In this document: piece after piece, positions 7,580-14,611 of the stretch
Numbering within the stretch: the first letter of the stretch is position 1
How the letters are laid out: each line of letters begins with the position of its first letter
NCBI GenBank assembly: GCA_007129145.1
Contig: SKWC01000332.1
Location: 1 to 17,162 of the forward strand
Reading direction: 5' to 3'
From: Rubritepida sp.
Lineage (GTDB): Bacteria; Pseudomonadota; Alphaproteobacteria; Acetobacterales; Acetobacteraceae
DNA: 17,162 nucleotides
Notes under the pieces: generated by a model
What the model was told of the DNA's origin: nothing
Seen by the model: only the letters and a program-made list of their open reading frames with translations
Databases searched by the model: none
Program-made: the position numbers and the translations under genes

Positions 7580-8469
7580 CCAGCAGACCGCGCAGCCGAA
7601 AGCCCTCCGACGCGCTGGCACGCTACCGCGTCACCGAGGGGCGCGGCTTCCGCCTAGCCGACCATGACCCGGCCGGGCGCGGGCATACCGGGCTGACCAA
7701 GAAGACCGCGCCCGATCTTCTGGCGCGCGGCACCCAGCGCCTGGCCGAGCTGCAGGACATGCTCTACGCGCAGAACCGCTGGGCGGTGCTGTGCCTGTTC
7801 CAGGCGATGGACGCGGCCGGCAAGGACGGCACCATCAAGCATGTGTTCTCGGGGGTGAACCCGCAGGGGTGCCAGGTCACCAGCTTCAAGGCGCCGACCA
7901 GCACGGAGCTCGGCCAGGACTTCCTGCGCCGCCACATGCTGGCGCTGCCGGCGCGCGGGATGATCGGCATCCACAACCGCTCCTGGTACGAGGAGGTGCT
8001 GGTGGTGCGGCAGCACCCCGACATCCTGGCGCGGCAGCAACTGCCCGAGCGGGTGGTCAGCCCGCGCATCTGGCGCGAGCGGCTGGAGGACATCACCGCG
8101 CATGAGCGCTACCTGGCGCGGCAGGGGGTGGTGATCCTGAAGTTCTTCCTCAACGTCTCGCGCGAGGAACAGCGCGCCCGCTTCCTCAAGCGGTTGGAGG
8201 AGCCGGAGAAGCATTGGAAGTTCCGCCCTGAGGACGTGTCCGAGCGGCGCCACTGGGACGCTTATATGCACGCCTACCAGCAGGCGATCCGCGCAACCGC
8301 GGCGCCCCATGCGCCCTGGTACATCGTGCCCGCCGACCGCAAGTGGCTGACGCGCGCGGTGGTGGTCAGCGCCATCGTGGAGGCGCTGGAGGGGCTGGGC
8401 CTGCGCTACCCGGTGGTGGATGACGCCGAGCGCGCGGCCTTCGCGGAGGCGCGCGCCGCGCTGGAATGA
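7576..8469 (+). CDS. ppk2: PPK2-family polyphosphate:nucleotide phosphotransferase
   Basis: A 297-residue cytoplasmic kinase of the PPK2 family, which moves phosphate between inorganic polyphosphate and nucleotides. The Walker A region is FQAMDAAGKDGTIKHVF (75-91). The second conserved block is GIHNRSWYEEVLVVRQHP (131-148), and the lid region is EKHWKFRPEDVSERRHWDAY (211-230). Length and the AGKDGTIKHV-SGVNPQG pattern fit the single-domain type usually called polyphosphate kinase 2 family or PPK2-related, not the two-domain form. The start at 7576 overlaps the MFS stop as ATGA, and its stop overlaps the next gene as ATGA. Whether it prefers AMP, ADP or other nucleotides cannot be decided from motifs alone. 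Confidence 0.93.
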   Translation: MTSRPRSRKPSDALARYRVTEGRGFRLADHDPAGRGHTGLTKKTAPDLLARGTQRLAELQDMLYAQNRWAVLCLFQAMDAAGKDGTIKHVFSGVNPQGCQVTSFKAPTSTELGQDFLRRHMLALPARGMIGIHNRSWYEEVLVVRQHPDILARQQLPERVVSPRIWRERLEDITAHERYLARQGVVILKFFLNVSREEQRARFLKRLEEPEKHWKFRPEDVSERRHWDAYMHAYQQAIRATAAPHAPWYIVPADRKWLTRAVVVSAIVEALEGLGLRYPVVDDAERAAFAEARAALE

Positions 8470-9299
8470 ACCGCCTGTATTTCGGCTATGGCTCGAACCT
8501 GGACGCGGCGGATTTCGAGCACTTCTGTGCCCGGCGCGGCTTCCGGGGCGCGCGGCTGGTCCCGCGCGGGACGGCGCTGCTGCTGGACCGGCAGCTGGTG
8601 TTCGACCGCCACGCGGCCTCGCGCCGGGGGGGCGTGCTGAATTTGCGCGACCGGCCCGGGGCGGCGGTGGAGGGCGTGCTGTTCGAGGCGGACCCGCGCG
8701 CGCGGGAGGCGCTGGACGCCAAGGAGGGCGTGCCCTTCGCCTATCGGCCTGTGGATTGCCATGCCGTGCTGCCCGATGGCGGCGCGGTGCCCGCCTTCAC
8801 CTGCATCGCGCCCGGCCAGGGGCACCATGCGCCCGATGAGGGGTATCTGGCGGTGGTGAGGCGGGGGCTGGTGGCGCATGGGCTGGGCCATGCGGCGCTG
8901 CTGGCGGCGGCGCGCGGCGATGACCCGCCGCCGGCGGTCGGGCATCTGTTCGTCTATGGCACGCTGCTGGCGGGCGAGGCCAATGCCGGGCTGCTGGAGG
9001 ACCTGCCGCGCGAGGCGGCGATGGCGCGCGGCATGCTGCATGATTGCGGGGCATGGCCGGCGATGGTGTTGGGCGAAGGCCAGGTGCGCGGCGAGGTGCT
9101 GACCTGGCCGAGGCAGCGCGTGGCGGCGCTGGACGCGCTGGAGGAGGCGCTGCCCCATGGCGCTCCAGGCGGGGCATACCGGCGTACCGTGCTGACCGTG
9201 CGCACGAGCCGCGGCGGGCTGCGCGCCTATGCCTATGTGGTGGACGACCCTGCCGGGCTGCCGGTGATCCCCGGCGGCGACTGGCGCCGCCGAGGGTGA
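8466..9299 (+). CDS. Fused tandem gamma-glutamylcyclotransferase-like protein
   Basis: A 277-residue protein with two gamma-glutamylcyclotransferase (GGCT/AIG2-like) domains in one chain. The first begins at once with YFGYGSNL (5-12) and has the expected acidic residue E87 in ALDAKEGVPFAYRPV. The second begins with HLFVYGTLLAG (160-170) and carries E226/E227 in ALDALEEALP, followed by AYRRTVLTV. GGCT folds release 5-oxoproline from gamma-glutamyl peptides or amines; the AIG2/YtfP branch also acts on gamma-glutamylamines. Both domains keep the glycine-rich tyrosine motif and a candidate catalytic glutamate. It is the last gene of the train, coupled to PPK2 by ATGA, and ends 7 bases from the convergent binding-protein gene with no obvious terminator hairpin. 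Actual substrates are unknown. Confidence 0.83.
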   Translation: MNRLYFGYGSNLDAADFEHFCARRGFRGARLVPRGTALLLDRQLVFDRHAASRRGGVLNLRDRPGAAVEGVLFEADPRAREALDAKEGVPFAYRPVDCHAVLPDGGAVPAFTCIAPGQGHHAPDEGYLAVVRRGLVAHGLGHAALLAAARGDDPPPAVGHLFVYGTLLAGEANAGLLEDLPREAAMARGMLHDCGAWPAMVLGEGQVRGEVLTWPRQRVAALDALEEALPHGAPGGAYRRTVLTVRTSRGGLRAYAYVVDDPAGLPVIPGGDWRRRG

Positions 9300-9306
9300 T
9301 GCGGCG

Positions 9307-10281
9307 CTACTGCGCCTGGATGCCGGCGTTGCGCAGGATGGCGGTGTAGCGCTCCACCCCGTCGCGCACGAGTTCCATCACCTGCTCGGGCGTGTCGAAG
9401 CCAGCCCGCGGGGCGACGCCGCTCAGTTCCACCATGCGGTCCGCGCTTTCCATGATGGCGGTGCGGAAGGCCGCGCCCAGCGCCTCAAGCACCGGGCGCG
9501 GCGTGCCGGCAGGGGCCAGGATCGGGAAGAACTCCTCGTGGATGAGGCCGGGCAGGCCCACTTCCGGGGCGCTGGGCACATCGGGCAGGGCGGGGCTGCG
9601 CTGCTCGGCCAGCACGGCCAGCGCGCGGATGCCGCCGCCGCGCACCTGGCTGATGGAGGAGGCCATGGTGGGGGTGCCGATATGCGCCTCGCCCGAGACC
9701 AGCGCCACGACCGAGGGGCCGCCGCCGCGGTAGTGCACCAGCTCGCCCTCGACCTGGGCCTGGACCTTCAGCAGCTCGATGGCCAGATGCACGCCGCTGC
9801 CGATGCCGGCGGTGGCGAAGTTGTAGCGGCCGGGGTTGGCGCGCAGATGCGCCACCATCTCCTGCGCGGTCTGGGCGGGGAAGGCGTTGGCGCTGGCCAG
9901 CAGGTGGGGCGAGAAGCCGGCCACCGCGACACCGGCGAAATCCTCGACGGTGCGGTAGGGCATGTTGGCGACGATTGCGGGCACGGTGGCGTGCGCGCTG
10001 TTGATCAGGATGGTGTAGCCATCCGGGGCGGCGCGGGCGGTCGCCTCGGCGCCGATGACGCTGCCCGCGCCGGCGCGGTTCTCGATGACCAGGGGCTGGC
10101 CCAGGAGGCGGCCCACCGGGTCGGCGATGATGCGGCTGACGATGTCGTTGGAACCGCCGGGTGCGAAGGGCACGATCAGCCGCACGGGGCGGGTCGGGCG
10201 CCAGGCCTGCGCGCGGGCAATGGCGGGGGCTGCCAGCCCGGCCGCCAGGCCGAGGGCGAGGGTGTGGCGTCGGTTGAGCAT
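9307..10281 (-). CDS. Bug/TctC-family periplasmic solute-binding protein
   Basis: A 324-residue extracytoplasmic binding protein of the tripartite tricarboxylate transporter (TTT) type. An N-terminal NRRHTLALG with a hydrophobic stretch ending in ARAQA suggests a Tat or Sec signal peptide. The mature protein opens with the family hallmark VRLIVPFAPGGSNDIVSRI and PLVIENRAGAGSVIGAE, and later has GGGPSVVALVSGEAHIGTP. The ATG at 10281 is chosen. A GTG directly before it (10284) is an alternative, and AGGGA lies 7-10 bases upstream. No TctA/TctB membrane genes are in the window, so it is an orphan binding protein, as is common in Roseomonas and Bordetella relatives. It follows marR on the same strand after 102 bases and may be co-transcribed with it. 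The ligand is probably a small carboxylate. Confidence 0.92.
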   Translation of the reverse strand: MLNRRHTLALGLAAGLAAPAIARAQAWRPTRPVRLIVPFAPGGSNDIVSRIIADPVGRLLGQPLVIENRAGAGSVIGAEATARAAPDGYTILINSAHATVPAIVANMPYRTVEDFAGVAVAGFSPHLLASANAFPAQTAQEMVAHLRANPGRYNFATAGIGSGVHLAIELLKVQAQVEGELVHYRGGGPSVVALVSGEAHIGTPTMASSISQVRGGGIRALAVLAEQRSPALPDVPSAPEVGLPGLIHEEFFPILAPAGTPRPVLEALGAAFRTAIMESADRMVELSGVAPRAGFDTPEQVMELVRDGVERYTAILRNAGIQAQ

Positions 10282-10383
10282 CACGAACGTTTCCCTGTCG
10301 TTTCGGCGTCGCGTGGGGCGCGCGCCTGCTTTGCCCCTCTTGCATAGCGCAGAATGTGAAGGATGCCAGCCCTTTATGTGGAC

Positions 10384-10815
10384 TCAGCCGGCCAGCCGCT
10401 CCAGCGCGCGGCGCAGCGCGGTCATCCGGGCAGGGCCGATACGTGCGGCCATGGCGGCCTCGGCCTCGGCGCTGAGGGCCGTCAGCGCCTGAAGCAGCGC
10501 CTGGCCGCTGGGCGTGAGGCGCAGGATGCGGGCGCGGCCGTCGGCCGGGTCGGGGATGGATTCGAGGTGACCCAGCCGGGTGAGGTCCTCGGCCAGATAG
10601 GCCATGCTCTGCTTGGTCATGCCGGCGCTGCGCGCGAGGTCGGACAGGCGCGCGCCCTGGGCCGGGATGTGGCGCAGGATGCCGCCATGGGCGCGGCGGA
10701 TCCCGGGGAAGCCGCGGGCTGCGATGTTGCCATAGACGTGCTCGGCCAGATCCGCGTAGGCGGCGCGCAGCAGGGTGCCGAGGGTGCGGCGGGGTGTCGT
10801 GCTCATGCGGGGCAT
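10384..10815 (-). CDS. MarR-family transcriptional regulator
   Basis: A 143-residue winged-helix regulator. The recognition region reads ARLSDLARSAGMTKQSMAYL and is followed by the wing containing DPADGRARILRLTPSG, which is diagnostic for MarR proteins. The C-terminal helices (ALTALSAEAEAAMAARIG and beyond) would form the dimer interface. Two in-frame ATGs, at 10815 and 10806, are possible. Neither has a clear ribosome binding site, so the message may be nearly leaderless. It is divergent from the SnoaL-like gene, and the 59-base gap contains a 9-bp inverted repeat that fits a MarR operator, so autoregulation plus control of the neighbour is likely. The inducer is unknown. Confidence 0.92.
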   Translation of the reverse strand: MPRMSTTPRRTLGTLLRAAYADLAEHVYGNIAARGFPGIRRAHGGILRHIPAQGARLSDLARSAGMTKQSMAYLAEDLTRLGHLESIPDPADGRARILRLTPSGQALLQALTALSAEAEAAMAARIGPARMTALRRALERLAG

Positions 10816-10816
10816 A

Positions 10817-10846
10817 TTGACAGAAAATCTGACGATCGGCTATTCG
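10817..10846 (+). promoter_or_regulatory. Candidate promoter of the SnoaL-like gene
   Basis: A perfect -35 hexamer TTGACA (10817-10822) is followed after 18 bases by TATTCG (10841-10846), a poor -10 match. The operator-like inverted repeat lies between and over these hexamers, so a bound MarR dimer would block polymerase. The assignment depends on the -35 box and the position alone. Confidence 0.4.
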
Positions 10847-10852
10847 TCAGAT
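10827..10852. promoter_or_regulatory. Likely MarR operator: inverted repeat with 9-bp arms
   Basis: ATCTGACGA (10827-10835) and TCGTCAGAT (10844-10852) are perfect inverted copies separated by 8 bases. A further CTGAC at 10856-10860 partly repeats the half-site. The dyad is centred in the gap between marR and the divergent SnoaL-like gene. MarR dimers typically bind dyads of this size in such positions. Confidence 0.75.
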
Positions 10853-10874
10853 CAACTGACTAAAGGACACCCGG

Positions 10875-11300
10875 ATGAACGCCATTTCCAACCCTGCCCT
10901 CGCCGATGCCGTCACCCGCAACCTCGCCACGGTGGACGCGCATATCCGCGGCGAGGCCGCCGACCCGGCCTCGGTGCTCGCGCTCTACACCCCCGATGTG
11001 GTGCTGGAGATGCCCACGCGCGGGCTGCGCCTGGACAGCCATGCGGCCATCGAGGCGAATTACCGGCGCATGTTCGCCGCCATGGCCGAGGTGGAGATCA
11101 CGCCCATCGAGCGCTTCGCCACCGCCGATCGCGTGGTGGACGAGTGCCTAGTGCGCTTCCGCCTGACCGGGGATGGGGTGGCGAACGCCCCCTGCCCCGT
11201 GGGGTCGCGGGTGGAGATGCGGCTGCTGCATGTCTTCGAGATGCGCGACGGGCTGATCGCGCGCGAGACGGTCTATGAGGGCTGGCGCCGGATCGGCTGA
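10875..11300 (+). CDS. SnoaL/NTF2-like fold protein
   Basis: A 141-residue single-domain protein. The order of elements fits the SnoaL-like NTF2 cone fold: an N-terminal helix, LALYTPDVVLEMPTRGLRLD, a second helix with IEANYRRMFAAM, then strands such as EMRLLHVFEMRDGLIARETVYEGW. Members are polyketide cyclases, dehydratases, isomerases or simple ligand-binding proteins, and no specific catalytic set is recognisable here. The start at 10875 has AAGGA 7 bases upstream. It is divergent from marR and preceded by the inverted repeat, so it is probably the regulated target, perhaps acting on the compound that MarR senses. That link is an inference from layout. Confidence 0.82.
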   Translation: MNAISNPALADAVTRNLATVDAHIRGEAADPASVLALYTPDVVLEMPTRGLRLDSHAAIEANYRRMFAAMAEVEITPIERFATADRVVDECLVRFRLTGDGVANAPCPVGSRVEMRLLHVFEMRDGLIARETVYEGWRRIG

Positions 11301-11312
11301 GGGGGGCGGGGG

Positions 11313-11388
<76 letters not shown>

Positions 11389-11422
11389 CCGATTGCCCTT
11401 CTAGGAGCTGCGGGGCGGCGCC

Positions 11423-12829
11423 TCAAGGCAGGACCTTGCCGGGATTCATCATGCCCTGCGGGTCCAGCAGCCCCTTGATGGCGCGCATGAGGTCCAGCGC
11501 CACAGGGGATTTGTGCCGCGCCATGGCGGCGCGCTTGGCCTGGCCGATGCCGTGCTCGGCCGAGAAGCTGCCGCCGAGTTCCACCGAGATGTCGCCCACC
11601 GCATCCTCGAAATCCGGCGCGCGGGCCTTCCATTCGGCGTGGGTCAGGCCGGGCGGGGCCATCAGGCTGAGGTGGATGTTGCCGTCGCCCATGTGGCCGA
11701 GCGCCATCATCCGCCCCTCGGGCCAGCGCTGCGCGATGAGGGCGGCCACGCGCTCCAGGAAGGCGGGGATGCGCGAGACGGGAACGGCGGTGTCGGTGGG
11801 CAGGCCGGGCGCCTCGCGCCGGGCGCAGTCGGGGTAGGTCTCGCGTATGTCCCAGAGGTTGCGGCGCTGCGCCTCATTCTCGCAGAGCACGACATCCGCG
11901 GCCTCCCCGGCCTCCAGCGCCGCGGCCAGCGCGCCCTCCAGCGCGGCGCGGACGGGGATGGCGGGGTGGGTGGCGCCGGCCTCGATGAGGCAGAACCATT
12001 CCGTCGAGAGCTCCATCGGCTGGCGGATGTTCTGGCCGTGGCGCAGCGCGACCTCGATGCAGTCGCGGCGGATCAGTTCGAAGGCCACCAGCTCGGCCCC
12101 CGCCTCCTGGCAGCGGGCGAGCAGGCGCAGCGCGTCAAGCGGGGTGCGGACGGCGGCGAGGGCGGTTTCGCGCTGGGCGAGTTTCGGAAAGAGCTTCAGC
12201 GAGGCGGCGGTGATGACGCCGAGCGTGCCCTCCGCGCCGATGAAGAGGTGGCGCAGCGCGTAGCCGGAGTTGTCCTTGCGGACCCGGCGCAGGTCATCGA
12301 GCACGCGGCCATCGGCCAGCACGACCTCCAGCCCCAGCACCAGGTCGCGCGCATTGCCGTAGCGCAGGGTGCGGATGCCGCCGGCGTTGGTCGAGAGCGC
12401 GCCGCCGACCATGGCACTCCCCTGCGCGCCGAAATGCAGCGGGAAGAAGCGCCCGGCGTCGGTGGCGGCGTTCTGCACCGCCTCGATGGTGCAGCCGGCC
12501 TCGGCCACCAGGGAGTTGTCCAGCGGGTCCACATCGCGCAGGCGGTTCATGCGCTCCAGGCTGAGGATGGCGCTGGCCGGGCCGTTGGCGCCGGGGACCA
12601 CCGCGCCGCAGAGCGAGGTGCGCCCGCCGGCCGGCACGACGGCGAGGCCCATCTGCGCGCAGAGGCTCAGCGCGTGGGCGACCTCCGCGGTGGCCGCGGG
12701 GCGCAGCACGGCGACGGGCGTGCCGCGGAAGACGCCGCGCCAGTCCACGGCATAGGGGGCGATGTCGGCCTCGGCGCGCAGGCAGGCGGCGGGGCCGAGG
12801 GCGTCCGTCAGGGCGTCGAGCGGCGGCAT
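11423..12829 (-). CDS. FAD-linked oxidase, GlcD/D-2-hydroxyacid dehydrogenase type
   Basis: A 468-residue flavoprotein of the PCMH-type FAD-binding (type 4) family that includes glycolate oxidase GlcD, D-lactate and D-2-hydroxyglutarate dehydrogenases. The FAD domain shows VVPAGGRTSLCGAVVP (64-79), where GGRTSL replaces the more usual GGNTGL, and GSAMVGGALSTNAGG (137-151) followed by YGNARDLVLG. The C-terminal domain has GHMGDGNIHL (378-387), EHGIGQAKR (425-433) and NPGK near the end, the set expected for hydroxyacid oxidation. The start at 12829 has AGAGG 8 bases upstream; an ATG at 12853 with AGGGGG is a plausible alternative adding eight residues. It starts 47 bases after the permease stop on the same strand. 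The exact 2-hydroxyacid cannot be assigned. Confidence 0.9.
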   Translation of the reverse strand: MPPLDALTDALGPAACLRAEADIAPYAVDWRGVFRGTPVAVLRPAATAEVAHALSLCAQMGLAVVPAGGRTSLCGAVVPGANGPASAILSLERMNRLRDVDPLDNSLVAEAGCTIEAVQNAATDAGRFFPLHFGAQGSAMVGGALSTNAGGIRTLRYGNARDLVLGLEVVLADGRVLDDLRRVRKDNSGYALRHLFIGAEGTLGVITAASLKLFPKLAQRETALAAVRTPLDALRLLARCQEAGAELVAFELIRRDCIEVALRHGQNIRQPMELSTEWFCLIEAGATHPAIPVRAALEGALAAALEAGEAADVVLCENEAQRRNLWDIRETYPDCARREAPGLPTDTAVPVSRIPAFLERVAALIAQRWPEGRMMALGHMGDGNIHLSLMAPPGLTHAEWKARAPDFEDAVGDISVELGGSFSAEHGIGQAKRAAMARHKSPVALDLMRAIKGLLDPQGMMNPGKVLP

Positions 12830-12876
12830 GGGCGGATCCTCTTTTGCGCCCATGCCAACCCCCTGCCCTGCCCCCG

Positions 12877-13911
12877 TCAAGCCACCAGCTGGTAGAGCAG
12901 CCCGGCCGCCAGCGATCCGGCCAGGGCGAAGCCGAGGTAGAGGCCGAAGACGCCCGGCTTGGCCAGCGCCCAGACGGCGACGGCGGCCGGGATGGAGGAG
13001 ACGCCGCCGGCCACCAGGAAGGCCATGGCGGCACCCGGCGCCATGCCCTGGCCCATCAGGCCGGAGACCAGCGGCAGGGCGGCATAGCCGTTGAAATAGG
13101 CGGGCACGCCGACCAGCGTGGCCAGCAGGATGGGCTGCACGCCCTCGCCGCCGACCAGGCCGGCCACGGCCTGGGCGGGCACATAGGCGACCATCAGGCT
13201 TTCCAGCAGGAAGGCGAAGGCCAGCCACTTGCCGAGGAACAGCAGGGTGTTGACCGAGGAGGTGACGAATTTCTCGCGGCGCGGCGCCTCGGTCCAGAAG
13301 CGCCAGACCGGGGGCTTGGGGTTGCGGACCCGCGCGCCGCCGCAGCCGCCATTGCCGACCTCGGGGCGCAGCGGCTCGGCCAGCCAGCCGGCGCGGGTGA
13401 GCGCCAGGGTGCCGAAGCCGCCCAGCAGCCCCATGCCCAGCGCGGCCGCCGTCTTGGCGATGGCGAAGTCGAGGCCCAGCGTGCCGGCGGTGAGCGCGAA
13501 CATGGCCGGGTCCATCAGCGGCGAGGCGAGCCAGAAGGCCATGACGGGCGCGAGCGGCGTGCCCATGGCCAGCAGCGCGGCGATGATCGGGATGACGCCG
13601 CAGGAGCAGAAGGGCGAGAAGGCGCCGAAGGCGGCGGCGGTGACCACCATCATCGCCTCGCGCCCCTGGAAGGCGCGGGAGATCAGGTGGTCGGCGCCGG
13701 TGGCGGCGGCGGCGGCGGCGATGGCCACCGACAGCAGCAGCCAGGGCGCCACGTTCAGCAGCGCATCGCCCATGAAGATGGTGCTCTGGGCCGCCTGCTG
13801 CGGCGCCAGCAGCGCCAGCAACCCAAGGATGGCCAGGATGGCGAGCGCCACCCGGTCCAGCGAGAAGGCGGCCCCGCGCAGGCGGCGCAGGCCGAGGGCC
13901 AGTTGGGTCAT
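12877..13911 (-). CDS. YraQ/ArsP-type permease (PF03773)
   Basis: A 344-residue membrane protein with about eight to ten hydrophobic segments in two halves, split by a polar loop around residues 178-218. The first half has the diagnostic FSPFCSCGVIPI (98-109) with C102-x-C104, and ASPLMDPAMF (129-138). The second half has GVPAYFNGYAALP (268-280) and VAGGVSSIPA (300-309). Some members of this permease family export trivalent organoarsenicals (ArsP), while many have no known substrate. The start at 13911 has TAGGA about 8 bases upstream. The ArsR-type repressor gene ends 42 bases upstream on the same strand, so the pair is very likely one metal(loid)-responsive operon. A metal or arsenical substrate is an inference from that pairing and the cysteine motif. 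Confidence 0.88.
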   Translation of the reverse strand: MTQLALGLRRLRGAAFSLDRVALAILAILGLLALLAPQQAAQSTIFMGDALLNVAPWLLLSVAIAAAAAATGADHLISRAFQGREAMMVVTAAAFGAFSPFCSCGVIPIIAALLAMGTPLAPVMAFWLASPLMDPAMFALTAGTLGLDFAIAKTAAALGMGLLGGFGTLALTRAGWLAEPLRPEVGNGGCGGARVRNPKPPVWRFWTEAPRREKFVTSSVNTLLFLGKWLAFAFLLESLMVAYVPAQAVAGLVGGEGVQPILLATLVGVPAYFNGYAALPLVSGLMGQGMAPGAAMAFLVAGGVSSIPAAVAVWALAKPGVFGLYLGFALAGSLAAGLLYQLVA

Positions 13912-13953
13912 CGCGACAATCCTAGGAAACTGGTTGGGTTCGGGCAAAAAAAC

Positions 13954-14268
13954 TCAGGCGGCATCGGCATGGCCCCGCGCCAGGCCGGCGCAGCATTCGG
14001 CGTCGAGAAAGCCCAGCACGCCGCGCAGCGGGGCGAGTTGCGCGCGGTTCATGACCTCCCGCCCGCGGCGCTCCTGGGTGACCAGGCCGGCCTCGACCAG
14101 CATGCCCAGGTGATGCGCCAGGGTGGAGGCGGGCAGGCCGATCTCGCGGCCGATCTCGCCGATGTTGAGGCCTTCGGGCCCGGCGCGGACCAGCAGGCGG
14201 AAGAGGTCGAGCCGGGCGGCATGGCCCAGGGCGGAGAAGATGCGGGTGGCGTCCTGGGGTGGCGTCAT
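13954..14268 (-). CDS. ArsR/SmtB-family metalloregulator
   Basis: A 104-residue winged-helix repressor. The core reads FSALGHAARLDLFRLLVRAG, then the recognition region IGLPASTLAHHLGMLVEAGL and a short wing with ERRGREV. The C-terminal end carries an adjacent cysteine pair, C92-C93, in LDAECCAG. This recalls arsenic-sensing ArsR proteins whose sensor cysteines lie at the C-terminus (C95, C96 and C102 in the Acidithiobacillus protein, from memory). A third cysteine is absent here, although H100 is nearby. The N-terminal ELCVCDL-type motif of E. coli ArsR is missing. It precedes the permease and should repress its own operon until a thiophilic metal(loid) binds. The start has no strong ribosome binding site. 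Confidence 0.93.
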   Translation of the reverse strand: MTPPQDATRIFSALGHAARLDLFRLLVRAGPEGLNIGEIGREIGLPASTLAHHLGMLVEAGLVTQERRGREVMNRAQLAPLRGVLGFLDAECCAGLARGHADAA

Positions 14269-14277
14269 AATAGAACC

Positions 14278-14288
14278 ACTAATCTAGT
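14278..14288. promoter_or_regulatory. Weak dyad upstream of arsR, possible operator
   Basis: ACTA-ATC-TAGT is an 11-base perfect but short inverted repeat 10 bases before the arsR start. It lies in locally AT-rich sequence where ArsR operators usually occur. The arms are only four bases, and the outer bases do not extend the symmetry well. Confidence 0.3.
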
Positions 14289-14611
14289 TTTCTCGGCGCG
14301 TCCAGCACGAACCATTGCGCTGCTTCCGGCCCGTCCCGGGCGAGCATGGCGGGGCTCATGGAGGAATCGGCAGGCAGTCGCGCCCTGTGCTTGGCGGCAA
14401 TCAGCGCCCGGCCGGCCCAGACCTGCCTTCGGAGCCGCAGGCTCCGCGCAAGGCGAAGCAAGAAAAAGCGATACTTAATACAATTTAACTTTTTCTCTGA
14501 AGCAAATAGGTCGTTAGATATAAATCAACACATAATTAATAATGCAGCCAACCCGAATCAACTCTCCCAACAGGAGATGAGATCAAGAACTCGGGGAATG
14601 GGAGGATTGCG
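14289..14611. other. Gene-free region spanning a sharp composition break
   Basis: Positions 14289-14454 are GC-rich and hold no convincing gene. A minus-strand open frame at 14279-14461 (ending WFVLDAPRKLD) has host-like composition but no start signal or recognised family, and could be a gene remnant. From about 14455 the sequence becomes AT-rich and acts as the leader of the orphan gene. A weak promoter-like pair is CTGAAG (14497-14502) and TATAAA (14519-14524), 16 bases apart. Just before the orphan gene, a 12-codon frame begins at 14577 and ends in an ATGA overlap with its start. Confidence 0.5.
14425..14454. repeat. GC-rich hairpin at the composition boundary
   Basis: CGGAGCC (14430-14436) pairs perfectly with GGCTCCG (14440-14446) around a 3-base loop. 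The outer arms GCCTT (14425-14429) and AAGGC (14450-14454) extend the stem past a 3-base bulge. There is no T-run on either side, so a factor-independent terminator is unlikely. It resembles a REP-like or recombination-associated palindrome and sits exactly where the AT-rich patch begins. Confidence 0.6.

Noticed and set aside
9290..9320. Terminator between the convergent genes at 9299 and 9307
   Set aside because: Only seven bases separate the stops and no stem with a T-run is visible.
12844..14478. Plus-strand 544-codon frame rich in Gly, Gln and Arg
   Set aside because: It is antisense to the permease and ArsR genes, which carry clear family motifs.
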